From a virus: a stretch of 61,750 nt of DNA. The stretch covers positions 1 to 61,750 of the IMG/VR virus record IMGVR_UViG_3300025168_000086; one strand, 5' to 3'. Within the stretch, counting starts at the first letter, position 1, and each line of letters begins with the position of its first letter. Position numbers and translations under genes: made by a program. Under the pieces are notes generated by a model. That model did no database searches and was not told the origin of the DNA. It saw only the letters and a program-made list of their open reading frames with translations. Shown here piece after piece: positions 39,355 to 48,558 of this stretch.

Positions 39355-42300
39355 CTAATATCCATACCCACCAGATGATGGTGGTGACATTGGTGGTGGT
39401 GACTGACGTGGCGGTGATGACTGACGTGGTGGTGGTGACTGACGTGGTGGTGTGGGCGTCGATGGAGTCACCGGATCAGGTTCTGGTGATTTGGTTTTTG
39501 TAGCTACACTTGACAGTTTAATGCCCGAACTAAGTGATATAACCTCTCTATCAGCGGATGTAGCGTTATCTCCAATAATACCAACGCGAGCTTGAGTAAC
39601 ATCACGATCAATTGGTCCACGAGAAGGATACCACACCAAACTATCCGAATCAGCAACCCTATATGACATTGCGCGAACAGTACCGTCATCCAGAACAATG
39701 TAATATATGTCTGCGTGTGCGGCCGCATATTCAATTTTTCTTCCTGATTCATCGTTCAAATTTGCATCTAATATGGTTAAATTTGCAGAATTCATAACAT
39801 ATGTGCTATCACGTCTATATTCTCTACCCAAAGCATCTGGATATGGAATACACTCTAAATTATCTTGATTGATAAAGTTTCTTTCATTAATTCTATTTGG
39901 AACCCTAAAATCCTTTAGGAAATTGGGATCATTTCGCAATTCATCTGGAATATTATTTGATAATTGACCTGAGTTTGCCCAAAATGAAAAGTTCTTTTTA
40001 ATGTCGATCAGAGGATTACCCTCTGCATCAAACAAAGATGGATCTAATATTCGCTCTGAAGCGTTTCCACCCAATGCTTGATCGAATACATCCCAATCAA
40101 TTTCTTCATTGTCTGGATCATCTGTACCAAAAAAGTTAGCTTCGAGAGCACCATACTGCTGTCCACCCTCAGATTCACCTTGTTGAGAAAATCCCCTGTA
40201 GTATGGATGAAGCGCACCCGATTCATGTGCTGGTATTCCGGGTAGGTATGGTGGTTGCATTGGTGTTGGATTATCGGCTGGTCCGGGTTCTGCAAAAGGT
40301 GTAATACTCGGGGGATTGCAAAATCCGGGATAACAGACACTCCCCTGAAATAATTGCCCTCGACTCGCATAAATAGATCCGATCATAGGAATACCGTCAG
40401 GGTAATTTGAATCTGTTTTAGATGGGTATATTTTACTGTCCCAAGTATTGAGGATTGGGTTAAATAAACCATTGGCTCTATTGTTTGGGTTTAATTTAAA
40501 GTTGTTTAAATTGCCTCGGTTAAAAAACAGATTCCAAAATCGAATGTCATCATATGTCCTCCATGGTTCATAATCAGGAACAACATTTACACCTCGCGGC
40601 TTAAAATATACCGGGTGTGGTACTGTAAAGAAATCTATATCTACACTATCACCAAACTCAAAACTTCCTGGTCCAGCAGATAAAAATGGTTCAGCAAATT
40701 CCACACCTTTCCATTGTTTTGCAGTTATGTAGGCAATCTTATCATTATTCGAGTGAATTACAATGCCAGATCTAGTACCCCCAATGTTTCTGGGTGGAAT
40801 ATAATGTCTATTCCCACCTTCTGTCCTAACAAATAATTTTTCATAATTAACTGGATCAAAAGATGTTGTTTTATCGGGATTGTTTGTTGCATTTTCGCGG
40901 TATCCCCATAGAGAATCATCTAGTGGATCAATATCAGGAGAGTATACATGTGTGGTCAATCTCGGAGACAACTTTTTCGCAAGCGAATTTATTAGATTAG
41001 CATTATCGAGTTGCATGACACCAAGGTGCATAATACCAGGCCTATAATTTGGAACGACCTCATCATCACTAATAACCAAAGGACTTAAACCACCATTTGG
41101 AATACCATAAACAACAGTAGAAAGATGTTCGAATGTATCACTCATTTGATAAACAGGGCATCTTTCGCCATTTGAGTCTTTTGGTATTTCCCTCAATGAT
41201 GCTGTTAGAAACCTAAGAATCGAATTATCTTCGTGAATCGGAGAGTTTGTTTCCGGATCAATCATTATACTTTCAGGTCTTGTGTAATCTCTATACTTAG
41301 CAGCAACCCGGTGTGGATCTCCATTCAGAATAAGTCGAATGAATTCATCGTTAACCCGCTTATCATAAATTGGTAGATCTTCTGCGTTTGGATCAGTTGG
41401 ATCTGATGGTAGTGTATATCCAATTTCAATGAAAGTTCTTTGCATATCAACAGTTATCACTCCATCAAACCCAAGCCCTGGCGATGATGTCAAAAAACCA
41501 CCGCCGTCTTGTGGAATATGACCAGCTTTCATGTACAGCGGATCTAGATCAGAATTGGGCACACCATTCGAATCATATGAACTGTACTTGGTCCTCTCTA
41601 TAAATCTAGAATAAGATTGCCCCGTGTCTGGAATGGAAACTGTTCGCAAATTTGGAGAAATTGTGCTCTTAATTTCACGAGCATAAAGCTTACCGTTATC
41701 ATCAATTGCGAATACAGTAACTCCCTCACCAGTAAGAGTACTACCTACTGCTTGAACTGATATAAACACAACATCTTCGGTATCAACTAAATGTCCGCTA
41801 TCATCCATCCAAAAATACTTTTCTGAACTCATATATGGGAACGAATTTAAATCCAACGGAACACCATTAGAATCCAAATGTTCTGACCAGTCTACTTTTC
41901 TATATTTCTCTGGGTACCATATGAAGAAATTCCTAACGAATGATTTTTCAGCACCGTATGATGTAGTTGAAGCGTTCGGTGTGGTGTTCGATAGCGGAGT
42001 ACAATTAGATAGAACATGAATCTTACCCTCTTCATCTAAAAGAATAGCAAGTTCATTACCGGCCATGGCCATTGATTTTATTTTTAAATCTTCATCGTAA
42101 TATTCAACTGCTGATGCTAAATGAGTATAGTTAGGATTACCCGACTCATAAACGTCTTTAAATTTTTCATTTAAAAATAATCTAAACAAGTGGCCAATAT
42201 TCGCAATGGGTTCTGCCAGATATTTGGTTATTCTATCAGTATAATTTAAACCTAAAGATGCACTTTCCTCATCTCCAGTCCAGTCAACAGGCTCTGCTAC

Positions 42301-43128
42301 AAATTTTTCTGATGCTGGATTGAAAATAGAATGATATTCGATACCCTCTGTCTGTACGCCTTTTTTGTTAAATAGATATTTGTCGAATAAAGATAATAAA
42401 CTAAAAATTGGTGGTTGCAATGCAAATGAGTATGCACTACTTACCTGTTTTATTTTACCCTCTTGATCTACATACAAACCATTATCAAAACCAGTCGAGA
42501 ATGTTTGCTCTTTTGCGTCTTGAATTTTTCCAGTGTCATCATTTCGGTAAGATCCATACTTATAAAAAGTAGGTCGTTTTGGTATTCTTTCTGTTAAAGT
42601 GACTAGATCAGGAAGTTCACTACTAGCCAATTCAGGTAGAGCTAGATTATATGTTCGTCTCACCACAGGGCTACTTTGATCGTAGATCAGATTAACTCCG
42701 GGTATCGTCTGTATAGATGATAGATCACTAATCGTGGCGACATTTGACTCGTATGAGCCATTAGGCACGAAATCAGCATTACCATCAGAATTACCATCAA
42801 AACCAAACATATCAAAGTTAGTCTCGTCAGCTCCCAATTGTTTCTTGTTGGTTGTCGCGGCACCAGCTAAACCTATTAATTGAAATAAACCATGTGAATT
42901 TTCCAATGGGGTTGGCCAACCAGTCCCACTTGCAATACCACCATCAAATCTATCTGAGAACAAACTAAGACTATATTCACTCTGACTAGAATCGACTGAA
43001 GTCGGATTATCATTCAGCAGAACTAATCCACCATAAATATCACCCTCAACATAGCGTTTTAAGATAAGCTGTGGGTTCTCGATCTCTGCATCACCACCAA
43101 GTCCACCATGTCCAAATGTATGTACCAT
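39355..43128 (-). CDS. Large virion-type protein with RCC1-like repeats and Pro-rich tail (1257 aa)
   Basis: Contains several short units of the form h-x-x-h-x-h-L/I-D-[DE]-G-K-h-x-h (AMAGNELAILLDEEGKIHVLS; VTVFAIDDNGKLYAREI; ADIYYIVLDDGTVRAMS), the strand pattern of RCC1-type beta-propeller blades, spread over the protein. The start is Gly-rich (MVHTFGHGGLGG). The C-terminus is a Pro/Arg/Gln/Ser repeat (three 18-base units at 39401-39454) ending in SSGGYGY. It lies behind the 156-aa BppU-like gene and a late promoter, so a tail or fibre role is likely. Family not recognised with certainty; the propeller idea is from pattern only. Confidence 0.6.
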   Translation of the reverse strand: MVHTFGHGGLGGDAEIENPQLILKRYVEGDIYGGLVLLNDNPTSVDSSQSEYSLSLFSDRFDGGIASGTGWPTPLENSHGLFQLIGLAGAATTNKKQLGADETNFDMFGFDGNSDGNADFVPNGSYESNVATISDLSSIQTIPGVNLIYDQSSPVVRRTYNLALPELASSELPDLVTLTERIPKRPTFYKYGSYRNDDTGKIQDAKEQTFSTGFDNGLYVDQEGKIKQVSSAYSFALQPPIFSLLSLFDKYLFNKKGVQTEGIEYHSIFNPASEKFVAEPVDWTGDEESASLGLNYTDRITKYLAEPIANIGHLFRLFLNEKFKDVYESGNPNYTHLASAVEYYDEDLKIKSMAMAGNELAILLDEEGKIHVLSNCTPLSNTTPNASTTSYGAEKSFVRNFFIWYPEKYRKVDWSEHLDSNGVPLDLNSFPYMSSEKYFWMDDSGHLVDTEDVVFISVQAVGSTLTGEGVTVFAIDDNGKLYAREIKSTISPNLRTVSIPDTGQSYSRFIERTKYSSYDSNGVPNSDLDPLYMKAGHIPQDGGGFLTSSPGLGFDGVITVDMQRTFIEIGYTLPSDPTDPNAEDLPIYDKRVNDEFIRLILNGDPHRVAAKYRDYTRPESIMIDPETNSPIHEDNSILRFLTASLREIPKDSNGERCPVYQMSDTFEHLSTVVYGIPNGGLSPLVISDDEVVPNYRPGIMHLGVMQLDNANLINSLAKKLSPRLTTHVYSPDIDPLDDSLWGYRENATNNPDKTTSFDPVNYEKLFVRTEGGNRHYIPPRNIGGTRSGIVIHSNNDKIAYITAKQWKGVEFAEPFLSAGPGSFEFGDSVDIDFFTVPHPVYFKPRGVNVVPDYEPWRTYDDIRFWNLFFNRGNLNNFKLNPNNRANGLFNPILNTWDSKIYPSKTDSNYPDGIPMIGSIYASRGQLFQGSVCYPGFCNPPSITPFAEPGPADNPTPMQPPYLPGIPAHESGALHPYYRGFSQQGESEGGQQYGALEANFFGTDDPDNEEIDWDVFDQALGGNASERILDPSLFDAEGNPLIDIKKNFSFWANSGQLSNNIPDELRNDPNFLKDFRVPNRINERNFINQDNLECIPYPDALGREYRRDSTYVMNSANLTILDANLNDESGRKIEYAAAHADIYYIVLDDGTVRAMSYRVADSDSLVWYPSRGPIDRDVTQARVGIIGDNATSADREVISLSSGIKLSSVATKTKSPEPDPVTPSTPTPPRQSPPPRQSSPPRQSPPPMSPPSSGGYGY
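39401..39454 (-). repeat. 18-base tandem repeat coding PPRQS-type units
   Basis: Three consecutive 18-base units beginning GACTGACGTGG on the plus strand (39401, 39419, 39437), encoding S/P-P-R-Q hexapeptides in the tail of the 1257-aa protein. Third-position differences show that it is not simple slippage. Confidence 0.85.
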
Positions 43129-43139
43129 TCAATTCCCCT

Positions 43140-43610
43140 TTACTTAGTTACTTCTCTGTTTACAACAAATCTACCCTTGAGAACTTTTATGGTTTCATTT
43201 GAAGGGTTGATAAATTCTAGATCATAGAAGTGTCTACCGAAAGGCATCTCAGATGTGGTCAGGGCATCCATTGCCACAAAAACACCACCTGTCGAATTAC
43301 CATGTGTTGATCCTGTAGATGAGGCATTAAAGTAAATACCCCCAGTTCTACCAGCACTAATTCCACCAGTAGATGTAGATTGGAAAAATCCGATTGTCCC
43401 ACCACCGATAATCGAAGCACCAGCACCAGTTGGTCCTGTTCCTAAAAGATACACAAGCATATCATCCGAACCAGCGAATTTACGAACTTGCATTTCAGCT
43501 TTCTTATAATTATTCAAATCTATGAGATTATCATCATTATCAGTAAACTGAAAATACAATCCAAATTTTTCACCTTGATCTATTTCTATGTCGTAGTTTT
43601 TTTGTGCCAT
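43140..43610 (-). CDS. BppU-like/phage tail-associated beta protein (156 aa)
   Basis: IEIDQGEKFGLYFQFTDNDDNLIDLNNYKKAEMQVR and the ending RHFYDLEFINPSNETIKVLKGRFVVNREVTK match a family of small virion proteins (N-terminal D-x-G-x-x-F...D.dG.P.dLtgy...mqiR; C-terminal YDLE...G...l..G...v..eVT) found with tail-fibre or baseplate genes. A Gly/Thr-rich insert (GTGPTGAGASIIGGGTIGFF...) interrupts the middle. RBS AAAGGA, and a TATAAATA late promoter 19-26 bases upstream, in the end of the thyX coding region. Confidence 0.65.
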   Translation of the reverse strand: MAQKNYDIEIDQGEKFGLYFQFTDNDDNLIDLNNYKKAEMQVRKFAGSDDMLVYLLGTGPTGAGASIIGGGTIGFFQSTSTGGISAGRTGGIYFNASSTGSTHGNSTGGVFVAMDALTTSEMPFGRHFYDLEFINPSNETIKVLKGRFVVNREVTK

Positions 43611-43623
43611 AATAGTTCCTTTA

Positions 43624-44370
43624 CTATGTATTTATAGTAAGGGCTTTCCATGAAAATGGGAAGAGAGGTTGTATAATATCACCAATTACTCTCGCATATT
43701 CACGGATCTCCCACTGTGCGTGATCATCAGACCTTTGACTATAGAATCTAGCATATGCTGCAAGTGATCCTGTCCAGTACCATTCCGTGTACATTGCTTG
43801 TGGTAAAATGAAACGTGCTTGCTCTGGAGCAACACCAGAATCAAGTAGTTTATGATATGCATCCAAAGATGCATTAAGTGAATCAGAGAACGCTCGTATT
43901 GTCGCTGAGGGTAAAGCTACGAAATCGTCACTACCCTGCTTTGCACCGTTCGTTGGTTGACCTCTCCAGTGAGGTAAATAAAACTCAGGCTCATGCGAAA
44001 CATATCTTCTGCTAATTTCATTCTCAACAAATCCCTGCTTGTGCTTAAAGAACTGAGTTCTAATTGACACGGGAGCTTTTATTCTCAACGTAATCTGTGG
44101 ATGTGCAAAGGGTGTCCAGTGCTTATTTTTTGCTAAGTATCGTATGAGTTTTTTATCAGATTCAGACAAAGTTTTGAACTCATTGCGAAGTTTATCTGCC
44201 TGCCAATTTGATCCCTGAATCTTTTTCATAGCCTCTTCATCATATGCCCACTCACTTTCTTTATTGAAAGAAACACGAGCAGCATTTACCACAGTGAGAT
44301 CATTACCCATGTGATCAACCAATTCAACATGTCCTGCATTTAAAATCTTAGTCACGTTCATCATCTCCAT
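43624..44370 (-). CDS. thyX: Flavin-dependent thymidylate synthase ThyX
   Basis: Makes dTMP from dUMP using FAD and methylene-folate. Signature region: RTQFFKHKQGFVENEISRRY, a variant of the ThyX motif RHRxxSxNExSxRY, with NEISRRY intact. Also VVNAARVSFNKES, KHWTPFAHPQITLRI, EQARFILPQAMYTEWYWTGS and HAQWEIREYA, all standard ThyX blocks. About 248 residues, normal length. Starts possible at ATG 44370, 44364 or 44361; 44370 is given as the longest ATG. It overlaps the small gene upstream by 23 bases. End of the replication/nucleotide operon; with dUTPase and NrdJ it provides all steps toward dTTP. Confidence 0.93.
   Translation of the reverse strand: MEMMNVTKILNAGHVELVDHMGNDLTVVNAARVSFNKESEWAYDEEAMKKIQGSNWQADKLRNEFKTLSESDKKLIRYLAKNKHWTPFAHPQITLRIKAPVSIRTQFFKHKQGFVENEISRRYVSHEPEFYLPHWRGQPTNGAKQGSDDFVALPSATIRAFSDSLNASLDAYHKLLDSGVAPEQARFILPQAMYTEWYWTGSLAAYARFYSQRSDDHAQWEIREYARVIGDIIQPLFPFSWKALTINT
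43629..43636 (-). promoter_or_regulatory. T4-type late promoter TATAAATA within the thyX 3' end
   Basis: Exact TATAAATA on the minus strand, 19-26 bases before ATG 43610. It separates the early replication operon from the late genes to 39355. Confidence 0.7.
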
Positions 44371-44530
44371 AAAAAATATCAAAATCTTCTAATTCAGTAT
44401 AACTTTTAGCATAATCAACCGCTCTTCTCCATAAATCAGAATCGTTCTCTTTTACGTAATCTGAAAAATGATTTGCAAATTGAATTGTTGCCTCCAGAAA
44501 AACATCATCGGGAATATCTTCTTCCATCAT
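44348..44530 (-). CDS. Small acidic hypothetical protein (60 aa)
   Basis: Start at ATG 44530 (MMEEDIPDDVFLEATIQF) because GGAGAAAG lies upstream and it overlaps the primase stop (ATGATG). Acidic, helical, with LWRRAVDYAKSYTELEDF. No motif recognised. Lies between primase and thyX in the replication operon. Confidence 0.55.
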   Translation of the reverse strand: MMEEDIPDDVFLEATIQFANHFSDYVKENDSDLWRRAVDYAKSYTELEDFDIFYGDDERD

Positions 44531-45579
44531 ATCTTTCTCCATTTCATTAATTTTAGTTTAGCTTCTAGCCCCGTGTAAATATTCTGATCAATTATACTTT
44601 TAATCTCCCTATGTGATCTCGTGTATATCATATCATTAATATCTTTTTGCTTTACATTTTCTGGCCAGATACAAACGGAACATTTTTTCTCTATGAGACG
44701 TTCCATGTAGTTTATAATTTGTTTGTTTCTTGGTTCATTATCGAGAGCGTATATAACGTCACTACAATCAAACCGAGGATGTATTTTTTCAATCGCACCA
44801 GCACCAACCATCGCTATGGTATTTGGTATAAACAAACTATCCAGTGGTCCTTCAACAACATAAACTCGTTTCTTAGGGTTAGCTCTCCACATACCATACC
44901 ATAATCGATCAATACTTTTATCAGCTTTCACTGTTATATAACGGGCAGTATGTCGAGCATTTTGTTCTGATTTTAAATTTAGAAGGCGACCCTGTGCAGC
45001 AACAAGATCACCTGTCTTATTAAAGAAAGGTATAATCAAACGCTCTTCCGCACCAAAGGCCATTGCTTCCGGATCCAATTTAGTCTGGAAAGATCCAAAG
45101 TCATCAGTATAATACAAAATATCATAATACTTTTCTGGTATCTTTCTCAACTTGACAAATTGTAAAGCTGGATGATCCTTACTTAGATCTTTAATTTTAG
45201 ATAGGTTTTGCAATAGTTTTGGTATTGGTTTAAATTTTGGCTTTGAGTGTATTCCTAACATGTCTTCCTTTTCTGGTTCGATGAAATTAGATCTGTTGTT
45301 CTCACCAGACTTCCATCTTTCCATGGAATAATCTTTCATCAACAACGGCGAGACCATCTCTAAAAATCTATATAGGGAGTGTCCAGCACCACAATTGTGA
45401 CATTTATAGAAAAAATCGTTACCTTTTTGAAAAAAGTAACCTCGTGCTTTTGTTTTATTTTTTTTCGAGTCCCCGCAAATGGGACATCGACAGTTAGCTA
45501 AATCATTCTTCTTCCAACTAAATTTATCTAGTTGAGGTGATACCAAATTGATAAATTTTTTATCAATGTAAGTAGTCAT
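44527..45579 (-). CDS. DNA primase (zinc finger plus Toprim)
   Basis: 350 residues from ATG 45579 (MTTYIDKKF), chosen because TTGGAG precedes it and it overlaps the helicase stop by one base. Zinc-binding N-terminus: C32-P-I-C35-GDS and C60-H-N-C63-G, the CHC2-type finger of DnaG/gp61 primases. Toprim: VYVVEGPLDSL with E243, then IYALDNEPRN (D280). This makes RNA primers for lagging-strand synthesis with the adjacent DnaB-type helicase (T4 gp41/gp61 equivalents). Length is close to T4 gp61 (342). Confidence 0.85.
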   Translation of the reverse strand: MTTYIDKKFINLVSPQLDKFSWKKNDLANCRCPICGDSKKNKTKARGYFFQKGNDFFYKCHNCGAGHSLYRFLEMVSPLLMKDYSMERWKSGENNRSNFIEPEKEDMLGIHSKPKFKPIPKLLQNLSKIKDLSKDHPALQFVKLRKIPEKYYDILYYTDDFGSFQTKLDPEAMAFGAEERLIIPFFNKTGDLVAAQGRLLNLKSEQNARHTARYITVKADKSIDRLWYGMWRANPKKRVYVVEGPLDSLFIPNTIAMVGAGAIEKIHPRFDCSDVIYALDNEPRNKQIINYMERLIEKKCSVCIWPENVKQKDINDMIYTRSHREIKSIIDQNIYTGLEAKLKLMKWRKI

Positions 45580-46985
45580 TAAATGCTCCAACTTTCAAAT
45601 GAATTTTTTGATTCAAACTTAGAATCAAAGTTCTTACCATTAAATCCTGCACCAGAATCCTGACTTACACTTTGATTTGATTGTGTCAGATCACCAGATC
45701 CATGATCTACATCATACAGTTTCATTTTTCCTCTGTTAATACCAAGTAAGAATTTCTTATTACTAGCCACATCATTGTAGCGATTCTTCAATTGTTTAAC
45801 CATGATTTGATTTAGCTCTTCCAACTCTTCGGTAGATATCAAAGCAATCATGAAATCTGCGGTAGCCGGAAGTCCAAATGATTCTGATGTATCCTCAAGA
45901 CCAACATCACTATTATTAAATCCATTACGATTCACTTGTGTTGCAGAAAAAACAGGTACAGATCTTTCAACTGCCATACCACGAAGTTCTTCTGCGATCG
46001 CTTTAATATAAGTATAAGAATTCACGTTACTACCATTTTTCAAACGTGCTGAAGCACATATGTTCAAGTAATCAATAAAAATGATATCTGGTTTAAATTG
46101 CTTCTTCATCCACAACTCATCCAGTAAAGCACGAAAATGATTGACGTTTGCAGTCGCAGTAGGGTACTCCTTGACAATTAATTTACCCTTAATCTTAGAT
46201 TTTAGATTATTTAATTTCTTATTATATATTGTTTTGGGTAGATCCTGAACATTATCAATAGTCATATCTAGTAAATTGGCATCTATTCTCTCTGCAATTC
46301 TTTCTTCTGCCATTTCACATGTAATGTACAAAACATTATTGTTTTGCGATAAACAATTAGCTGCATGGTGACACAAAAATAATGACTTACCAACACCCGT
46401 ACCAGCCATGATTATGTTTAGCGTTTTCTGTGGTGTCCCACCGCCAGTTATCGTATTAAAATACTCAAGATCAAAAGGAACTTTTTGCTCCACTTTATGA
46501 TAAAAATCATATCTCTCATCAGAATCTTCCAGATAATCATGTCCAACGTGAGTATCAAAAGAAACTGCCAACGCATCAGATAGAATTTCTGGTATTGCGT
46601 TTGAATTTTGTGTTTTAGATTCACCATCAATGATGTGAATTGATTCCATGATGGCATTATATACTGCTTTATCCTTACAAAAGCTTTCTGTCTGTTCAGT
46701 CAACCAAGAAAAATCAACTTCATCATCGGACAAACTGTCTAACATAGAAGCAATTTGTTTAAAATCATCTTCGGTTACAGTTTTAAGTTTATCAATTTCA
46801 ATCAGAACAACTTCTTGTGTGGGGGCTGCATTGTAGGTAAGTATAAAATTTTGAACTATAGTAAAGGCTGTCTTTTCGTTTCTATCATGGAAATACTCCG
46901 CCTTTAAAAACGGAGTTACTTTCCTAGAATATTCTTCATTGTATAAAAGGTTCTGTAAAATGATTTGTTCAAGATTTTTTGTCAT
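45579..46985 (-). CDS. DnaB/gp41-type replicative helicase
   Basis: 468 residues. Walker A MAGTGVGKS (195-201 core), Walker B PDIIFIDYLNICAS, and motif H3 VPVFSATQVNR with the sensor Gln, then FGLPATADFMIALI and KNRYNDVASNKKFLLGINR, all DnaB-family signatures. It unwinds the fork 5' to 3' and recruits the primase encoded next to it. Start ATG 46985, with AGGAGG just upstream; the gene overlaps its upstream neighbour by 17 bases. Confidence 0.88.
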   Translation of the reverse strand: MTKNLEQIILQNLLYNEEYSRKVTPFLKAEYFHDRNEKTAFTIVQNFILTYNAAPTQEVVLIEIDKLKTVTEDDFKQIASMLDSLSDDEVDFSWLTEQTESFCKDKAVYNAIMESIHIIDGESKTQNSNAIPEILSDALAVSFDTHVGHDYLEDSDERYDFYHKVEQKVPFDLEYFNTITGGGTPQKTLNIIMAGTGVGKSLFLCHHAANCLSQNNNVLYITCEMAEERIAERIDANLLDMTIDNVQDLPKTIYNKKLNNLKSKIKGKLIVKEYPTATANVNHFRALLDELWMKKQFKPDIIFIDYLNICASARLKNGSNVNSYTYIKAIAEELRGMAVERSVPVFSATQVNRNGFNNSDVGLEDTSESFGLPATADFMIALISTEELEELNQIMVKQLKNRYNDVASNKKFLLGINRGKMKLYDVDHGSGDLTQSNQSVSQDSGAGFNGKNFDSKFESKNSFESWSI

Positions 46986-47298
46986 CACCCTCCTTTAAGA
47001 GTTCCCCATCTTCACCGGCAATAGATAACTGTTCATCTAGTACTTGAAAAAGAATGTTATTTAATACTTTATTGAGTTCTTCACTTTCATTAATGAAACC
47101 CGAAGCGTCACTTTCATTGAAATCTTGTTCATTTATGATATCATAATCATAATTAAAATTCAACTCTTCATCTTTTTCTTCAAAGTATACACCATCAAAT
47201 CTAAATTGTAGACCTGTATATTCACCCTCAGTAATTTCAATCGGGACATTACCGTCAACATACTCATCCATATATCGGTAACTAACATTATCATTCAC
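46969..47298 (-). CDS. Acidic hypothetical protein (109 aa), GTG start
   Basis: Start GTG 47298 is chosen since GGAGGAAGAGAAAA lies just before and it overlaps the uvsX stop by eight bases; a longer in-frame version would overlap uvsX by 160 bases. Contains [35 protein letters not shown], a beta-rich piece also seen in T4-like phages between uvsX and helicase genes, and an acidic tail. Function unknown; position hints at replication or recombination. Confidence 0.58.
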   Translation of the reverse strand: MNDNVSYRYMDEYVDGNVPIEITEGEYTGLQFRFDGVYFEEKDEELNFNYDYDIINEQDFNESDASGFINESEELNKVLNNILFQVLDEQLSIAGEDGELLKEGDDKKS

Positions 47299-48355
47299 TT
47301 TTCTCTTCCTCCACCCCTCCAGTATCATGTGACGAATCACTTGTTCCATATGTAAATTCTTTCTGTGCGACTCTATCCAATTCTTGCATAAAATCTTCAC
47401 AAAAGTATTTTTCCGGGTTCTTGTAGATTTGCTTTTCATATACTTTAGTACCATCTTTCAATTGGATTCTGTTTGAAACTTTACTTACCAATTCATACTT
47501 GAGGGCAAGATCAATTAGTCCATAGTAAGGATTTAGACCTTCGTCATAATTCAACAAAACGTCCACCATAGAATTTTCTTTGGTGAATCGACTCTTATAT
47601 AGCTTACAGTGGATGATGTTTCCAATCACATCTGTTCCATCCTTAACTTTCTTCTTAGATAGGTACACAATAGTTGATGCTGCATATTTGAGTCCAGAAC
47701 CACCACCCATTTCTTTCTGAGGAAACATAGAACCAATCACATCATATGTGTGGTTTGTCAGAATGAGTGGAATACCTGCTTTTCCTAACTTAAGAGTCAG
47801 AACTCGGAAAGTTGATTTGACCATCTGTGCTCGTGTCATATCACGAGTACCCTTACCATCGGCAGTGTCAGTAATTTCTTTATCGGTGCTCAACATACCA
47901 AGTGAGTCCAAGCAGATTAGCATAGGTTTTCTTTCTGACTTGGGTAGTTCAAGATATTTGTCAACAATTGTAATAGCTTGATGACGAAACTCTTCGATTG
48001 TTGCAACGGGGAACACAGCGACACGACTAGGATCAACTCCACGATCAGTGAACATATCTGATGTTACGGCTTGCTCAGTATCAAAATACAAAACTACCCC
48101 GTCACGATTGTCAGTCAGAAACTTATGTACGATACCGAGTGTAAAATAAGTCTTTCCCGTTGCAGATTCTCCTGCAATTGCGATAATCTTATTATTAGGA
48201 ATTCCACCCCAAAGAGAACCAGAAAGCAAAGCGTTAAAAGCATAAGATCCAGTGTCAACGAATCCATCTACGTCCGCACCATCCAATCCATTTTGGACAA
48301 TATTTGCATATTTGTTTCCACTCTCTTTCACAAAGTCATTTAAAAAATCGTTCAT
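47291..48355 (-). CDS. uvsX: UvsX/RecA-type recombinase
   Basis: 354 residues from ATG 48355 ([14 protein letters not shown]), eight bases after AGGAG; ATG 48361 is too close. Walker A GESATGKT (62-69), [16 protein letters not shown] (RecA catalytic Glu region), Walker [13 protein letters not shown], then [18 protein letters not shown] and [12 protein letters not shown]. It forms the strand-exchange filament in recombination-dependent replication. A C-terminal acidic end (GGVEEEKSE) is like T4 UvsX. Operon with polymerase and helicase. Confidence 0.9.
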   Translation of the reverse strand: MNDFLNDFVKESGNKYANIVQNGLDGADVDGFVDTGSYAFNALLSGSLWGGIPNNKIIAIAGESATGKTYFTLGIVHKFLTDNRDGVVLYFDTEQAVTSDMFTDRGVDPSRVAVFPVATIEEFRHQAITIVDKYLELPKSERKPMLICLDSLGMLSTDKEITDTADGKGTRDMTRAQMVKSTFRVLTLKLGKAGIPLILTNHTYDVIGSMFPQKEMGGGSGLKYAASTIVYLSKKKVKDGTDVIGNIIHCKLYKSRFTKENSMVDVLLNYDEGLNPYYGLIDLALKYELVSKVSNRIQLKDGTKVYEKQIYKNPEKYFCEDFMQELDRVAQKEFTYGTSDSSHDTGGVEEEKSE

Positions 48356-48366
48356 TAACATATCTC

Positions 48367-48558
48367 CTACTTCTGTTGTTTAATAATGGATAGAATTCTA
48401 CCAATGTTATCGCGATCACTTGCTAAACTACCAATTTCATCTAGGGAAGTTTCCTCATCTGCATATGATTCTCTTACACTATTACTTATCTCAGTATGAA
48501 TTGTAGATAAGTAATTTTCCAAAAATATTAAGTCTTTATATTCAATAGTAATGTTCAT
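48367..48558 (-). CDS. Small hypothetical protein (63 aa)
   Basis: ATG 48558 overlaps the polymerase stop (ATGA). [27 protein letters not shown] and [21 protein letters not shown]: amphipathic helices. No known family. Lies between polymerase and uvsX. Confidence 0.55.
   Translation of the reverse strand: MNITIEYKDLIFLENYLSTIHTEISNSVRESYADEETSLDEIGSLASDRDNIGRILSIIKQQK

Noticed and set aside
47299-47454. Longer upstream extension of the 109-aa gene between uvsX and helicase
   Set aside because: Would overlap uvsX by about 160 bases; the GTG at 47298 has a strong GGAGGA site and small overlap.
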